Source: Micropruina sp. (GTDB lineage: Bacteria; Actinomycetota; Actinomycetes; Propionibacteriales; Propionibacteriaceae). Taken from it: 64,000 nt of DNA. Both the position numbers and the translations under genes were made by a program. Positions 54,929 to 63,504 of this stretch are shown here, piece after piece. Below the pieces are notes generated by a model, which was not told the DNA's origin, made no database searches, and saw only the letters and a program-made list of their open reading frames with translations. The stretch is from the NCBI GenBank assembly GCA_016711105.1, contig JADJTO010000033.1, forward strand, positions 1 to 64,000, read 5' to 3'. Positions within the stretch are counted from its first letter, which is position 1; each line of letters opens with the position of its first letter.

Positions 54929-56109
54929 CCAACCACACAGTGTCGCCGCGTCCGACGTTCGCCGGATACCTCGCAACCCGCTGGCGGGATTGGTCGGTCA
55001 CCGCGTCCGCGGTCGTCCTGGCCCTGGTCGTCGGGGCGGTCGTGATGATCGTTGCGGACGCCGAAGTGGCCGCCAACTTCGCCTACCTGTTCACGGCCCC
55101 CGGACTTGCGCTCGGTTCGGCCTGGGCGAAGGTCTCCACCGCGTACTCCGCCCTGCTGCTGGGGGCGGTCGGCTCTCCGCTGGCGCTGGCCCAAACGACC
55201 GCCGCCGCCGCGCCTCTGATCTGCGCCGGCCTGGCGGTGGGGCTCGCCTTCCGAGCCGGCCTGTTCAACATCGGCGCCCAGGGGCAAGCCATTTGGGGCT
55301 CGATCCTGGCCGCCTACGTGGGTTTCGCGGTCCAGTTGCCACCCGTGATCCACCTGATCGTCGCCGTCGCCGCGGGCGTTCTGGGCGGGGCGGTGTGGGG
55401 CGGAATCGTCGGCTGGCTGAAGGCCAAGACCGGCGCTCACGAGGTGATCGTCACCATCATGATGAACTACGTCGCGAACGGACTGCTGGCGTGGCTGCTC
55501 AGCACGGCCCTCTTCATGCGTCCGGGGCGCCAGGATCCGATCTCGCCGGAGGTGCATCCGACCGCCGCCTTCCCGGTGATTCTCGGTCAGCTGCACGTCG
55601 GGTTCTTCGTGGCGCTGGCCGCCGCCGGTGCGGTCTGGTGGCTGCTCGATCGTTCCACCATCGGGTTCGCCATTCGCGCCGTCGGTGCCAACCCGAACGC
55701 GGCCAGCACCTCCGGCATGAGCGCCGCGCGGACCACCATCATCACGATGACGATCGCGGGTGCCTTGGCCGGACTGGCCGGCGCTCAATCGGCGCTCGGC
55801 GCGTCCGCTACCGGGACCCCGGTGCCGCTGACCGTCGGGTTGGTCGGCACCGTGGGCTTTGATGCGATCACGGTCGCTCTGCTCGGTCGTTCGAAACCGC
55901 TGGGCATCGTGATGGCCGGTTTGCTCTTCGGCGGGCTCAGCGCCGGCGGGTTGGCCATGCAGAGCATCGCCCAAACGCCCCTCACCCTGACCATGCTGCT
56001 CCAGGCGCTGATCGTGCTGTTCGTGGCGGCGCCGCAGTTGGTCAGCACCCTGGTCCCGATTCTCAAAGCCCGCACCAGCCGGGTCGCCGTGGCAGGAGGT
56101 CAGGCATGA
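54925..56109 (+). CDS. Nucleoside ABC transporter permease 1
   Basis: A 394-residue permease with about ten hydrophobic segments and the BPD_transp_2 core: LICAGLAVGLAFRAGLFNIGAQGQ, KAKTGAHEVIVTIMMNYVA, AIRAVGANPNAASTSGM (the EAA-like coupling loop) and LVGTVGFDAITVALLGRSKPLGI. It is the YufP/NupP-type partner. ATGA overlaps at both ends with the ATPase and the second permease. Confidence 0.92.
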   Translation: MTNHTVSPRPTFAGYLATRWRDWSVTASAVVLALVVGAVVMIVADAEVAANFAYLFTAPGLALGSAWAKVSTAYSALLLGAVGSPLALAQTTAAAAPLICAGLAVGLAFRAGLFNIGAQGQAIWGSILAAYVGFAVQLPPVIHLIVAVAAGVLGGAVWGGIVGWLKAKTGAHEVIVTIMMNYVANGLLAWLLSTALFMRPGRQDPISPEVHPTAAFPVILGQLHVGFFVALAAAGAVWWLLDRSTIGFAIRAVGANPNAASTSGMSAARTTIITMTIAGALAGLAGAQSALGASATGTPVPLTVGLVGTVGFDAITVALLGRSKPLGIVMAGLLFGGLSAGGLAMQSIAQTPLTLTMLLQALIVLFVAAPQLVSTLVPILKARTSRVAVAGGQA

Positions 56110-57399
56110 GCACCGCGACAGCCAAGACCGAGAGTCAACAGTTGACCTTCGACTTCCGCGAATCGGCGGACGGGCGTCGTGCCCGACTCGCGATCGGCTC
56201 GCTCCTGATGGTCGCCGCGGCACTATTGGGGTTCCTCACGCTCAGCGCCAACGGGATCGCCGACTTCGCCCTCTCGGATGCTTTCGCGGCGGTGCAGCTG
56301 CCGACGATCAGCTTCCCCGGCGTCCCTGTGGTGGCCACCTCAGCGTTCCTGTGCCTGCTGGCGGGGGCCGGGTTCCTGTCGGGCAAGCTGACCAAGAAGC
56401 AGCCCACCATCGCCGGGACGGTCGCCGGCCTCGCCTTCGTGACCGGCTTCCTGGCCTGGGCCGCGGCTGGCAGCGAGCTGCCGTTCCCGGTCAGCAACCA
56501 GCTCGCTGGCACCATCGCCACGGCGACTCCGCTGATCCTGGGTGCCCTGGCCGGGGTGATCGGGGAGCGGGCCGGAGTGGTCAACGTGGCCATCGAAGGC
56601 CAGTTCCTGACCGGGGCGTTCGCCGCTGCGCTCGTCGGATCGGTGACGAAGTCGATTTCGGCCGCCCTCTTCGCGGCCGTGTTGGCCGGGGTGGCGCCGG
56701 CTGCGGTGCTCGGCCTGTTCGCGATCAAGTACCTGGTCGACCAGGTGGTGCTGGGCGTGGTGATCAATCTGCTGGCCTCCGGCCTGACCGGCTTCCTGTT
56801 CGATCAGTTGGTGCAACCCAACTCCGGCGACCTGAACTCTGGACCGTTGCTGGAAACTATCCCGATCCCGTTGTTGGCCGACATTCCGCTGGCCGGCCCG
56901 ATCTTCTTCAATCAGACGATCCTGGTCTATCTCGCGGTGTTGTCGATCGGCCTGGTCTGGTTCCTGCTCTTCCGCACGCGCTGGGGACTACGCGTCCGCG
57001 CCGTCGGAGAGCATCCCCAAGGCGGCCGACACGGTCGGTATCTCGGTCACGGCCGTGCGCTGGCAGGCTGTTCTGGTGGCCGGTGTCTTCGCCGGCCTGG
57101 GCGGCGCCTTCTTCACCGTCGGCTCCACCGGTTCCTTCGCCAAGGACATCACCGTCGGCAACGGCTTCATCGCCCTGGCCGCCCTGATCATGGGCCGCTG
57201 GCATCCGGTGATGGCGGCGGTGATGGCCCTGTTCTTCGGCTTCGTGATGCAGATGGCCTCCCAGTTGCAGACGCTCTCCACCCCGGTGCCCAGCCAGTTC
57301 CTGCTGATCCTGCCCTACATCGCCACCATCGTGGCCGTGGCCGGCCTGATCGGACGCACCCGAGCGCCGGCGGCCGACGGCATTCCCTATGTCAAGTGA
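56106..57399 (+). CDS. Nucleoside ABC transporter permease 2, frameshifted
   Basis: A permease of about 430 residues with the BPD_transp_2 pattern: ILGALAGVIGERAGVVNVAIEGQFLTGAF, AIKYLVDQVVLGVVINLLASGLTGFL, VRAVGEHP coupling loop. One extra C in a CCCC run near 57014-57017 breaks the frame; the correct reading continues KAADTVGISVTAVRWQAVLVAGVFAGLGGAFFTVG to YVK at 57399. N-terminal residues 1-60 add an extra hydrophobic segment. It completes the importer with the preceding permease. Confidence 0.9.
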
Positions 57400-57826
57400 C
57401 GTTGACTGGGACGCTCTGAGGGCCCGCGCCCGGGAGGTCTCGCACCGCGCCTACGCCCCGTACAGCCGGTTTCCGGTAGGGGCCGCCGCCCTGGTCGATG
57501 ACGGACGCGTGGTGGTCGGCTGCAACGTGGAGAACGCCGCCTACGGGGTGACGCTCTGCGCCGAATGTGGCCTGGTCAGCGAGCTGATCGCCGGCGGGGG
57601 AGGGCGATTGGTCGCCTTCGCCTGCGTGAACAGCCACGGGGATTCGCTGCTGCCGTGCGGGCGTTGTCGGCAACTGCTGTGGGAACACGGTGGCCCCGAC
57701 CTGATTCTCGACACTCCACTCGGATTGCGCCCGCTCTCCGAGTTGCTCCCGCAGGCCTTCGGGGCGACCGAACTCGTCCAGGGAACCCTTCCCAGCACCA
57801 ACCGATCACAAGAGAGCGACCAATGA
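57389..57826 (+). CDS. cdd: Cytidine deaminase
   Basis: A 145-residue enzyme deaminating cytidine and deoxycytidine to uridine forms. Visible are SRFPVGAAALVDDGRVVVGCNVENAAYG (substrate loop), the zinc and proton-shuttle motif TLCAECG (Cys, Glu) and the second zinc motif LPCGRCRQLLWE. The start overlaps the permease stop by 11 nt, and the stop overlaps the adenosine deaminase ATG. Imported cytidine would be its substrate. Confidence 0.94.
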   Translation: MSSDVDWDALRARAREVSHRAYAPYSRFPVGAAALVDDGRVVVGCNVENAAYGVTLCAECGLVSELIAGGGGRLVAFACVNSHGDSLLPCGRCRQLLWEHGGPDLILDTPLGLRPLSELLPQAFGATELVQGTLPSTNRSQESDQ

Positions 57827-58910
57827 GCCTCGACATCGACCTGATTCGTCGCGCCCCGAAAGTGGCCTTGCATGATCACCTGGACGGTGGCTTGCGCGCG
57901 TCCACCGTGCTGGAACTCGCGAACGAGATCGGCCATCAGCTACCCGCCCAAACCGCGGATGAGCTGGCCGACTGGTTCTTCGAGGCGGCCGATTCCGGAT
58001 CGCTGGTGCGCTACCTGGAGACGTTCGTACACACGATCGCGGTGATGCAGACCGCCGCCAACCTGCGCCGGGTGGCCAGGGAGTTCGTTGAGGATCAAGC
58101 CGCCGATGGGGTGGTTTACGCCGAAACGCGCTGGGCCCCCGAACAGCACCTCCAGGGCGGCTTGAGCCTGCGCCAGGCGGTCGAAGCCGTCCGTGACGGG
58201 TTGCGTGAAGGAATGGACGTCTGCGCGGCACAAGGCCACCCGATCATCGCCCAGCAGATCGTCACCTCGATGCGGCACGCTGCCCCGCGGGTCGACATCG
58301 CCGACTTGGCGGTGGTGTTGCGCGACGACTCGGTCTGCGGCTTCGACATCGCCGGCGCCGAGGACGGGTTCCCGCCGAGCCGGTTCATCCCGCCTTCGAT
58401 CATCTGCGCCGGAATAACGTCGAGTACACGATCCATGCCGGTGAAGCGTTCGGCGTACCGTCGATCTGGGAGGCCGTCCAACTGTGCGGGGCGTCCCGGC
58501 TGGGTCACGGCGTCCGGATCGTCGAGGACATCACCCAGGGCCCGGAAGGGCCGGTGCTGGGGCCGCTGGCCGCCTACGTTCGCAACCGCCGGATCGCGCT
58601 GGAGGTCTGCCCCAGTTCCAACCTGCAAACCGGCATCTGCGCCAGCATCGCCGAGCATCCGATCGGGGTGCTGGCCGAGCTGAAGTTCCGGGTGACGGTG
58701 AGTTGTGACAACCGCCTGGTCAGCCGGACGACGCTCAGCCGGGAGTTCGCCTTGCTCAGCGAGGCGTTCGGCTACGACCTGGACGACCTTGCCTGGTTCA
58801 CCCTCAATGCGGCGAAGAGCGCCTTCTACCCCTACGACCGACGGGTTGAGCTGATCGAACGAGTGATCGAGCCCGGCTTCGCCGCCCTGGCCCGCGCTAC
58901 TTCTGAGTAA
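57823..58910 (+). CDS. add: Adenosine deaminase, frameshifted
   Basis: A zinc enzyme of about 362 residues converting adenosine to inosine. The N-terminal metal motif is ALHDHLDGGLRAST (HxH with substrate Asp/Gly). Next are GVVYAETRWAPEQH and GFDIAGAEDGFP. One base is missing near 58392-58396 (ATCCCGCC); the correct reading is IPAFDHLRRNNVEYTIHAGEAFG with the zinc His and catalytic Glu, then LGHGVRIVED, LEVCPSSNLQTG and TVSCDNRLVSRTTL (the final zinc Asp region). ATGA overlap with cdd. Confidence 0.92.
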
Positions 58911-59204
58911 ACACCGGCATCATGCCGTTGAAGCTCAGCGTCATGCCGAAGCCGTGCGCCACGATGTAGCCGATGCCGAGAGCGACGCTGAGCAGCACGA
59001 TCCCGAACAGCACGCGGCGATCACCCGTCCGATCGGATGCGGACGGGAGGTCACGCCTTCGGGGGTCAGTTGGGCGTCGCCGGCCACGCCCCACGCCAGA
59101 GCGCGGACGCCGAGCGCGAACAGCGTCGGGAGCCCCGCCCCCAGCAGTAGGCCGACCGCGAGGACCTTCCAGCCCGCGTCGAGGGCCGCCATCACCTGAT
59201 TCAT
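58897..59204 (-). CDS. Small membrane protein coupled to the phosphate transporter, frameshifted
   Basis: A protein of about 102 residues. It starts MNQVMAALDAGWKVLAVGLLLGAGLPTLFALG (first membrane helix) at an ATG overlapping the pit stop, continues through a polar stretch (GDAQLTPEGVTSRPHPIGRVIA), and after a frameshift near 59022-59028 reads VLFGIVLLSVALGIGYIVAHGFGMTLSFNG (second helix) to the stop at 58897. Its tail overlaps add by 14 nt. Small proteins like this are often seen next to actinobacterial pit genes, but function is unknown. Confidence 0.72.
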
Positions 59205-60415
59205 CGGGTACCTCCCACGGGGACCTTCTCCGGGGAGGGTGTCCACTCATCGTTGACGTTGTGATGGCCGATCGGTTCGCGCCGCGAATGGATCCACATC
59301 CAGGCCGCCAGCCCCACCATCACGGCGAAGATCACCAGCGGGCCGGCCACGCCGCCAAGCAGGTGGCCCACCAGCCACATCAGTGCACCGACCAGCCCGG
59401 CGCTGGGAATTGTGGTGAGCCAGGCGGCGAACATCCGTCCGGCCACGTTCCAGCGGACGGTCGCCCCGCGCTTACCCAGCCCCGAACCGAGGATCGACCC
59501 GGTTGCCACGTGAGTGGTGGACAGGGCGAAGCCCAGTTGGCTGGACGACAAGATGACCGCGGCCGAGGCACTTTCGGCCGCCATGCCCTGTGGAGAGGAG
59601 ATCTCCACCAAGCCCTTGCCCATGGTCCGGATGATCCGCCAGCCGCCGAGATAGGTGCCCAGCGCAATGGCGAACGCGCAGGTCACCTTGACCCACAGCG
59701 GCACCGAATGGGTATCTGTCCACACGCCGGCGCCGATCAGGGCCAGCGTGATCACGCCCATGGTCTTCTGGGCGTCGTTGGTGCCGTGCGAGAGTGACAC
59801 CAACGAGGCGGTGCCGATCTGGCCCCAGCGGAAGCCCTCTTCCCGGTACCGCAGAGCGATGTTCTCGGTCACCTTGAACACCAGCCGGGTGCCCACCATG
59901 GCAACGAGCAGTGCCACCAGAGGCGAGATCAGGCCGGGCAGCAGGATCTTCCCGACCACACCGTCGAGCTTCGTGCCGGTGCCGGCCCACTTCACGCCCT
60001 CCCAGCCCAGGCCGGCGATGGTCGAGCCGATCAGCCCACCGAACAAAGCGTGTGATGAGCTGGAAGGTAACCCCCACAACCACGTGATCAGGTTCCACAT
60101 GATCGCTCCGACCAGACCTGCCAGGACGATCAGCAGCAAGTTGTAGCCGCCGTCGGCGAGCAGTTCTGGTCGAGGCGATCCGTCCGCGGCCTGGATGTTC
60201 ACCACCGCGTTCGTCACGGTCAGGGCCACTTCGACGGACAGGAAGGCGCCAATCAGGTTCAGTGCCGCGCAGAGGAGGACCGCTGCTTTGGGGCTGAGCG
60301 CTTTGGTGGCGATCGACGTGGCCATGGCGTTGGCCGTGTCGCGAAAACCGTTGGTGAAGTCGAAGGTCAGGGCCGTCACGACGACCAAGCCCAACAAGAG
60401 GAACTCGGGGGACAC
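59201..60415 (-). CDS. pit: PiT-family inorganic phosphate transporter
   Basis: A 404-residue membrane transporter with the two PiT signature repeats: TFDFTNGFRDTANAMATSIATKAL near the N-terminus and LVSLSHGTNDAQKTMGVITLALI in the second half, plus GLPSSSSHALFGGLIGS and LSTTHVATGSILGSG. These conserved inverted repeats bind phosphate and the coupling cation. The GTG at 60415 gives the family N-terminus. The stop overlaps the start of a small membrane protein gene (ATGA). Confidence 0.93.
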   Translation of the reverse strand: MSPEFLLLGLVVVTALTFDFTNGFRDTANAMATSIATKALSPKAAVLLCAALNLIGAFLSVEVALTVTNAVVNIQAADGSPRPELLADGGYNLLLIVLAGLVGAIMWNLITWLWGLPSSSSHALFGGLIGSTIAGLGWEGVKWAGTGTKLDGVVGKILLPGLISPLVALLVAMVGTRLVFKVTENIALRYREEGFRWGQIGTASLVSLSHGTNDAQKTMGVITLALIGAGVWTDTHSVPLWVKVTCAFAIALGTYLGGWRIIRTMGKGLVEISSPQGMAAESASAAVILSSSQLGFALSTTHVATGSILGSGLGKRGATVRWNVAGRMFAAWLTTIPSAGLVGALMWLVGHLLGGVAGPLVIFAVMVGLAAWMWIHSRREPIGHHNVNDEWTPSPEKVPVGGTR

Positions 60416-60646
60416 GCTTTCATCGTAAGGCCGAACTCGTCGGGGAGGGAATCGGCAGAATTCATGGAAGATTCAAGTTTCGCCCTCCCAAAGTTCACCC
60501 GCAGAACAGGGTGCGCCGGGTGACCTCTGTCCCTGCCGGATCGTCCGCCGGAAGTCCCCTTAGGGGCCACTGACAAGGGTGGGACCTGCTCACTACGCTG
60601 AGGCCACGCACCTCTGGTGCGCCATCACCTAGGTTCAGGGGGACAC
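60416..60646. promoter_or_regulatory. Divergent control region of pit and the YegP gene
   Basis: No gene is seen here. A single GTTCACC (60493-60499) resembles one half of the actinobacterial PHO box, but no second copy at 11-nt spacing is present. CCCC-TTA-GGGG (60556-60566) makes a small hairpin. AGGGGG precedes the ATG at 60647. Confidence 0.35.
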
Positions 60647-60979
60647 ATGGGGGAAAATTTCGAGATCACCAAGGACGACAAGGGCGGTTTTCACTTCAAG
60701 TTGCGCACGGCGGAGGGGAGGACTCTGCTGCGCAGCGAGGCCTACACGGCGAAAGCGTCGGCCAAGAACGGCATCGACTCGGTGCGGAAGAACGCCGACG
60801 TCCCAGGGCGTCTCACCGTCAGCCAGGCCAAGGACGGTCGTCCGTACCTCAACCTGCGGGCTGCGAACGGTCAGGTCGTGGGGACGAGCCCGATGTTCGC
60901 CGATTCGGCCACCTGCGAGGCAGCGATTGCTGCGATCCGCGGCGGCGCTGCCCGCGCCGGCATCGTGGACAACGCCTGA
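60647..60979 (+). CDS. YegP/DUF1508-family protein with two repeats
   Basis: A 110-residue soluble protein containing two DUF1508 units: FEITKDDKGGFHFKLRTAEGRTLLRSEAYTAKASAKNGIDSVRKNA and LTVSQAKDGRPYLNLRAANGQVVGTSPMFADSATCEAAIAAIR. Each folds as a small beta-beta-beta-alpha unit. The molecular role is unknown. The ATG at 60647 is preferred over the upstream GTG/ATG by the AGGGGG site and the family N-terminus. Confidence 0.88.
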   Translation: MGENFEITKDDKGGFHFKLRTAEGRTLLRSEAYTAKASAKNGIDSVRKNADVPGRLTVSQAKDGRPYLNLRAANGQVVGTSPMFADSATCEAAIAAIRGGAARAGIVDNA

Positions 60980-61086
60980 ACGAGGTCGCCCACTCGGCCC
61001 AACCCGCGGTCGGGACCCTGCTGTCCGATTCGATCACGGGTCGCCCGGCGGGACTTCGTCGCGCCGGGTGCGAGGGCAAGGTGCCC

Positions 61087-61092
61087 TAGGAT
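61087..61092 (+). promoter_or_regulatory. -10 box of a leaderless metG transcript
   Basis: TAGGAT lies 7 nt before the metG ATG; the hexamer matches those of three other genes here. Confidence 0.5.
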
Positions 61093-61099
61093 GCGGCCC

Positions 61100-62884
61100 A
61101 TGAGCACTCCCATCCTGACCGCTGTGGCGTGGCCCTATGCCAATGGACCTCGCCACATCGGGCACGTCTCCGGTTTCGGCGTCCCCTCAGACGTGTTCTC
61201 CCGCTACATGCGGATGGCCGGGCATGACGTGCTGATGGTCTCGGGCACCGACGAGCATGGCACCGCGATCCAGGTGCAGGCCGACAAGGAGGGGCTGACT
61301 CCCCGCCAGACGGCCGACAAGTACCACCGGGTGATAGCCGAGGATCTCCAGGCACTTGGCTGCTCCTACGACCTGTACACCCGCACCACGACGCTGAATC
61401 ATCGCGCGGTGGTGCAGGAACTCTTCGGCGCGCTGCACGCCAACGGCTACCTCGTGGCGCAGAAGGAGATGGGGGCGATCAGCCCGTCCACCGGCCGCAC
61501 CCTTCCCGACCGCTACATCGAAGGCACCTGCCCGCATTGCAGCTACGACGGGGCCCGGGGCGACCAGTGCGACAACTGCGGACGCCAACTGGACCCGATC
61601 GATCTGCTGAACCCGCGCTCCCGGATCAACGGAGAAGTGCCCGAGTTCCGAGAGACCGAGCACTTCTTCCTCGACCTGCCGGCCGTGGCCGATGCCCTCG
61701 GCGAGTGGTTGCAGACGCGGACGGACTGGCGTCCGAACGTGATGAAGTTCAGCCAGAACCTGCTCGAGGAACTGCGTCCCCGAGCGATCACGCGCGACCT
61801 CGACTGGGGCGTGCCGATCCCGCTGGAGGAGTGGCGGGACGCTCCGATGAAGCGGATCTACGTCTGGTTCGACGCGGTGATCGGCTACCTGTCAGCGGCT
61901 GTGGAGTGGGCCCGCCGCTCCGGCGATCCGGACGCGTGGAAGCACTGGTGGGCCAACCAGGACGCCCGCTCGTATTACTTCATGGGCAAGGACAACATCA
62001 CCTTCCATTCGGTGATCTGGCCCGGCATCCTGCTCGGCGCGAACGGCCAGGGTGCCCACGGCGGCAAGCCGAGCCGCTTCGGCCCGCTGGACCTGCCTAC
62101 CGAGGTGGTTTCCAGCGAGTACCTGACCATGTCGGGCTCGAAGCTCGCCTCGTCCCGCGGGCACGTGATCTACGTCCGCGACTTCCTGCGCGAGTTCGGC
62201 CCGGACGCCCTGCGCTACTTCATCGCGGTGGCCGGCCCGGAGAACCAGGACGCCGACTTCACCTGGGACGAGTTCGTCCGTCGGGTGAACTTCGAACTGG
62301 CCAACGAGTGGGGCAACCTGGTCAACCGGTCGATCTCCATGGCGCACAAGAACGTCGGCGCGATCCCGGCTGCCGGCGAGCTGACCGAGCCCGACCTGGC
62401 CCTGCTCAACGCCTCCCAGGAGGCCTTCGGCACAGTGGGTGACCTCTGGGGTCGCTGCAAGTTCAAGGCGGCCACCTCAGAGGTGATGCGGATCGTGGGC
62501 TTGGCCAACAAGTACCTCTCCGATCAGCAGCCCTGGAAGCTCAAGGACGACCCCCAGCGGCGCGACACGGTGCTGTACGTGGCCCTGCAGGTGGTCGCCG
62601 ACTGCAACGCCCTGTTCACGCCGTTGCTGCCGCACGCCTCTCAGAAGGTCTTCGAGGCGCTCGGAGGCAGTGGCATCTGGGCCGCGCTGCCCGAGCTGGC
62701 CGAGGTGTCAGAAGAGGGCAACGACGACTACTCGGTGCTGCGCGGGGACTACGTGAACCAGCAGGCGGTCTGGGCCTCCCGTCCGCTGGTGGCCGGAACG
62801 CCCCTGACCAAACCGTCCCCGATCTTCGCCAAGCTGGACGACAAGCTGGGTGAGACCGGCCCGGAGTGGGCGCCGATCGCTTAG
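61100..62884 (+). CDS. metG: Methionyl-tRNA synthetase
   Basis: A 594-residue class I synthetase. The HIGH motif is present as PRHIGHVSGFG (about 15-25). A zinc knuckle follows (GTCPHCSYDGARGDQCDNCGRQ, four Cys). The KMSKS equivalent is SGSKLASSRG (about 352), a variant in which the usual KMSKS is KLASS. The anticodon-binding helical domain has NELANEWGNLVNR-like VNFELANEWGNLVNRSISM. There is no C-terminal tRNA-binding extension, as in other actinobacterial forms. ATG at 61100. The stop overlaps the uridine kinase stop by 4 nt. Confidence 0.95.
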   Translation: MSTPILTAVAWPYANGPRHIGHVSGFGVPSDVFSRYMRMAGHDVLMVSGTDEHGTAIQVQADKEGLTPRQTADKYHRVIAEDLQALGCSYDLYTRTTTLNHRAVVQELFGALHANGYLVAQKEMGAISPSTGRTLPDRYIEGTCPHCSYDGARGDQCDNCGRQLDPIDLLNPRSRINGEVPEFRETEHFFLDLPAVADALGEWLQTRTDWRPNVMKFSQNLLEELRPRAITRDLDWGVPIPLEEWRDAPMKRIYVWFDAVIGYLSAAVEWARRSGDPDAWKHWWANQDARSYYFMGKDNITFHSVIWPGILLGANGQGAHGGKPSRFGPLDLPTEVVSSEYLTMSGSKLASSRGHVIYVRDFLREFGPDALRYFIAVAGPENQDADFTWDEFVRRVNFELANEWGNLVNRSISMAHKNVGAIPAAGELTEPDLALLNASQEAFGTVGDLWGRCKFKAATSEVMRIVGLANKYLSDQQPWKLKDDPQRRDTVLYVALQVVADCNALFTPLLPHASQKVFEALGGSGIWAALPELAEVSEEGNDDYSVLRGDYVNQQAVWASRPLVAGTPLTKPSPIFAKLDDKLGETGPEWAPIA

Positions 62885-63459
62885 CGGCGCAACTGACGCT
62901 CGGCCTCAGCCATGGAGACCGCCACGAAACCGTTGGCGAGGGCTCGGCCACGCAGGGCCGGCTGGTCCTTCCACAACGCCAGCCCCCGGCGCAGTAACAC
63001 CGGGATCGGCTTGCGTTTCTGGGCCAGGTCGCGGCGCATCCGGAGCCAGGTGACCACCGCACGGGGCCGATCCAGGTAGAGACCGCTCGCGCGGATTCCA
63101 GCGGCCCGACAGAGCGGGAGGGCCTCGATCGCGAAAATCCCCTCGGCCAGCAGGATCGGCGCGGTCCGATCCAGCGTCACCAGGTGGCTGCCCATCGCTC
63201 TACTCAGCGGGATCGAATACGTCGGGGCGTTGGTGCGGCCGGTGCTGAGCAGGTCGTTGATGGCTCGCACTGCCGCTTCGCCGTCCCACGTGGCCGGATC
63301 GTCCCAATCGACGATGCCATGAGTCCGGGGGAGGCCAGGGGCGTCGGCATCGCGGTAGAAGTCATCCAAACGCAGGCACGGATGGCCTGAGCGGCGCACC
63401 AATCTGGACTTCCCGCTCCCCGACGGGCCGGCGATCAGCACCAGTTGGGGAGCGGTCAT
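62881..63459 (-). CDS. Uridine kinase-like P-loop kinase
   Basis: A 192-residue protein. Walker A is IAGPSGSGKSRLVRRSG (about 9-25), the nucleoside-binding LRLDDFYRDADAPGLP follows, then DWDDPATWDGEAAVRAI, and ILLAEGIFAIEA (Walker B region). These match the uridine kinase/phosphoribulokinase group. It would phosphorylate uridine, for example that released from cytidine by cdd. It faces metG. Confidence 0.85.
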   Translation of the reverse strand: MTAPQLVLIAGPSGSGKSRLVRRSGHPCLRLDDFYRDADAPGLPRTHGIVDWDDPATWDGEAAVRAINDLLSTGRTNAPTYSIPLSRAMGSHLVTLDRTAPILLAEGIFAIEALPLCRAAGIRASGLYLDRPRAVVTWLRMRRDLAQKRKPIPVLLRRGLALWKDQPALRGRALANGFVAVSMAEAERQLRR

Positions 63460-63504
63460 GAACGCTCATTCTAGGGCTAGGCTCGTGGTGGAAAGGTCAT
63501 CGCC

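Noticed and set aside
60493..60499. PHO box for PhoP control of pit
   Set aside because: Only one GTTCACC unit is present; the direct repeat needed for a PhoP site is missing.
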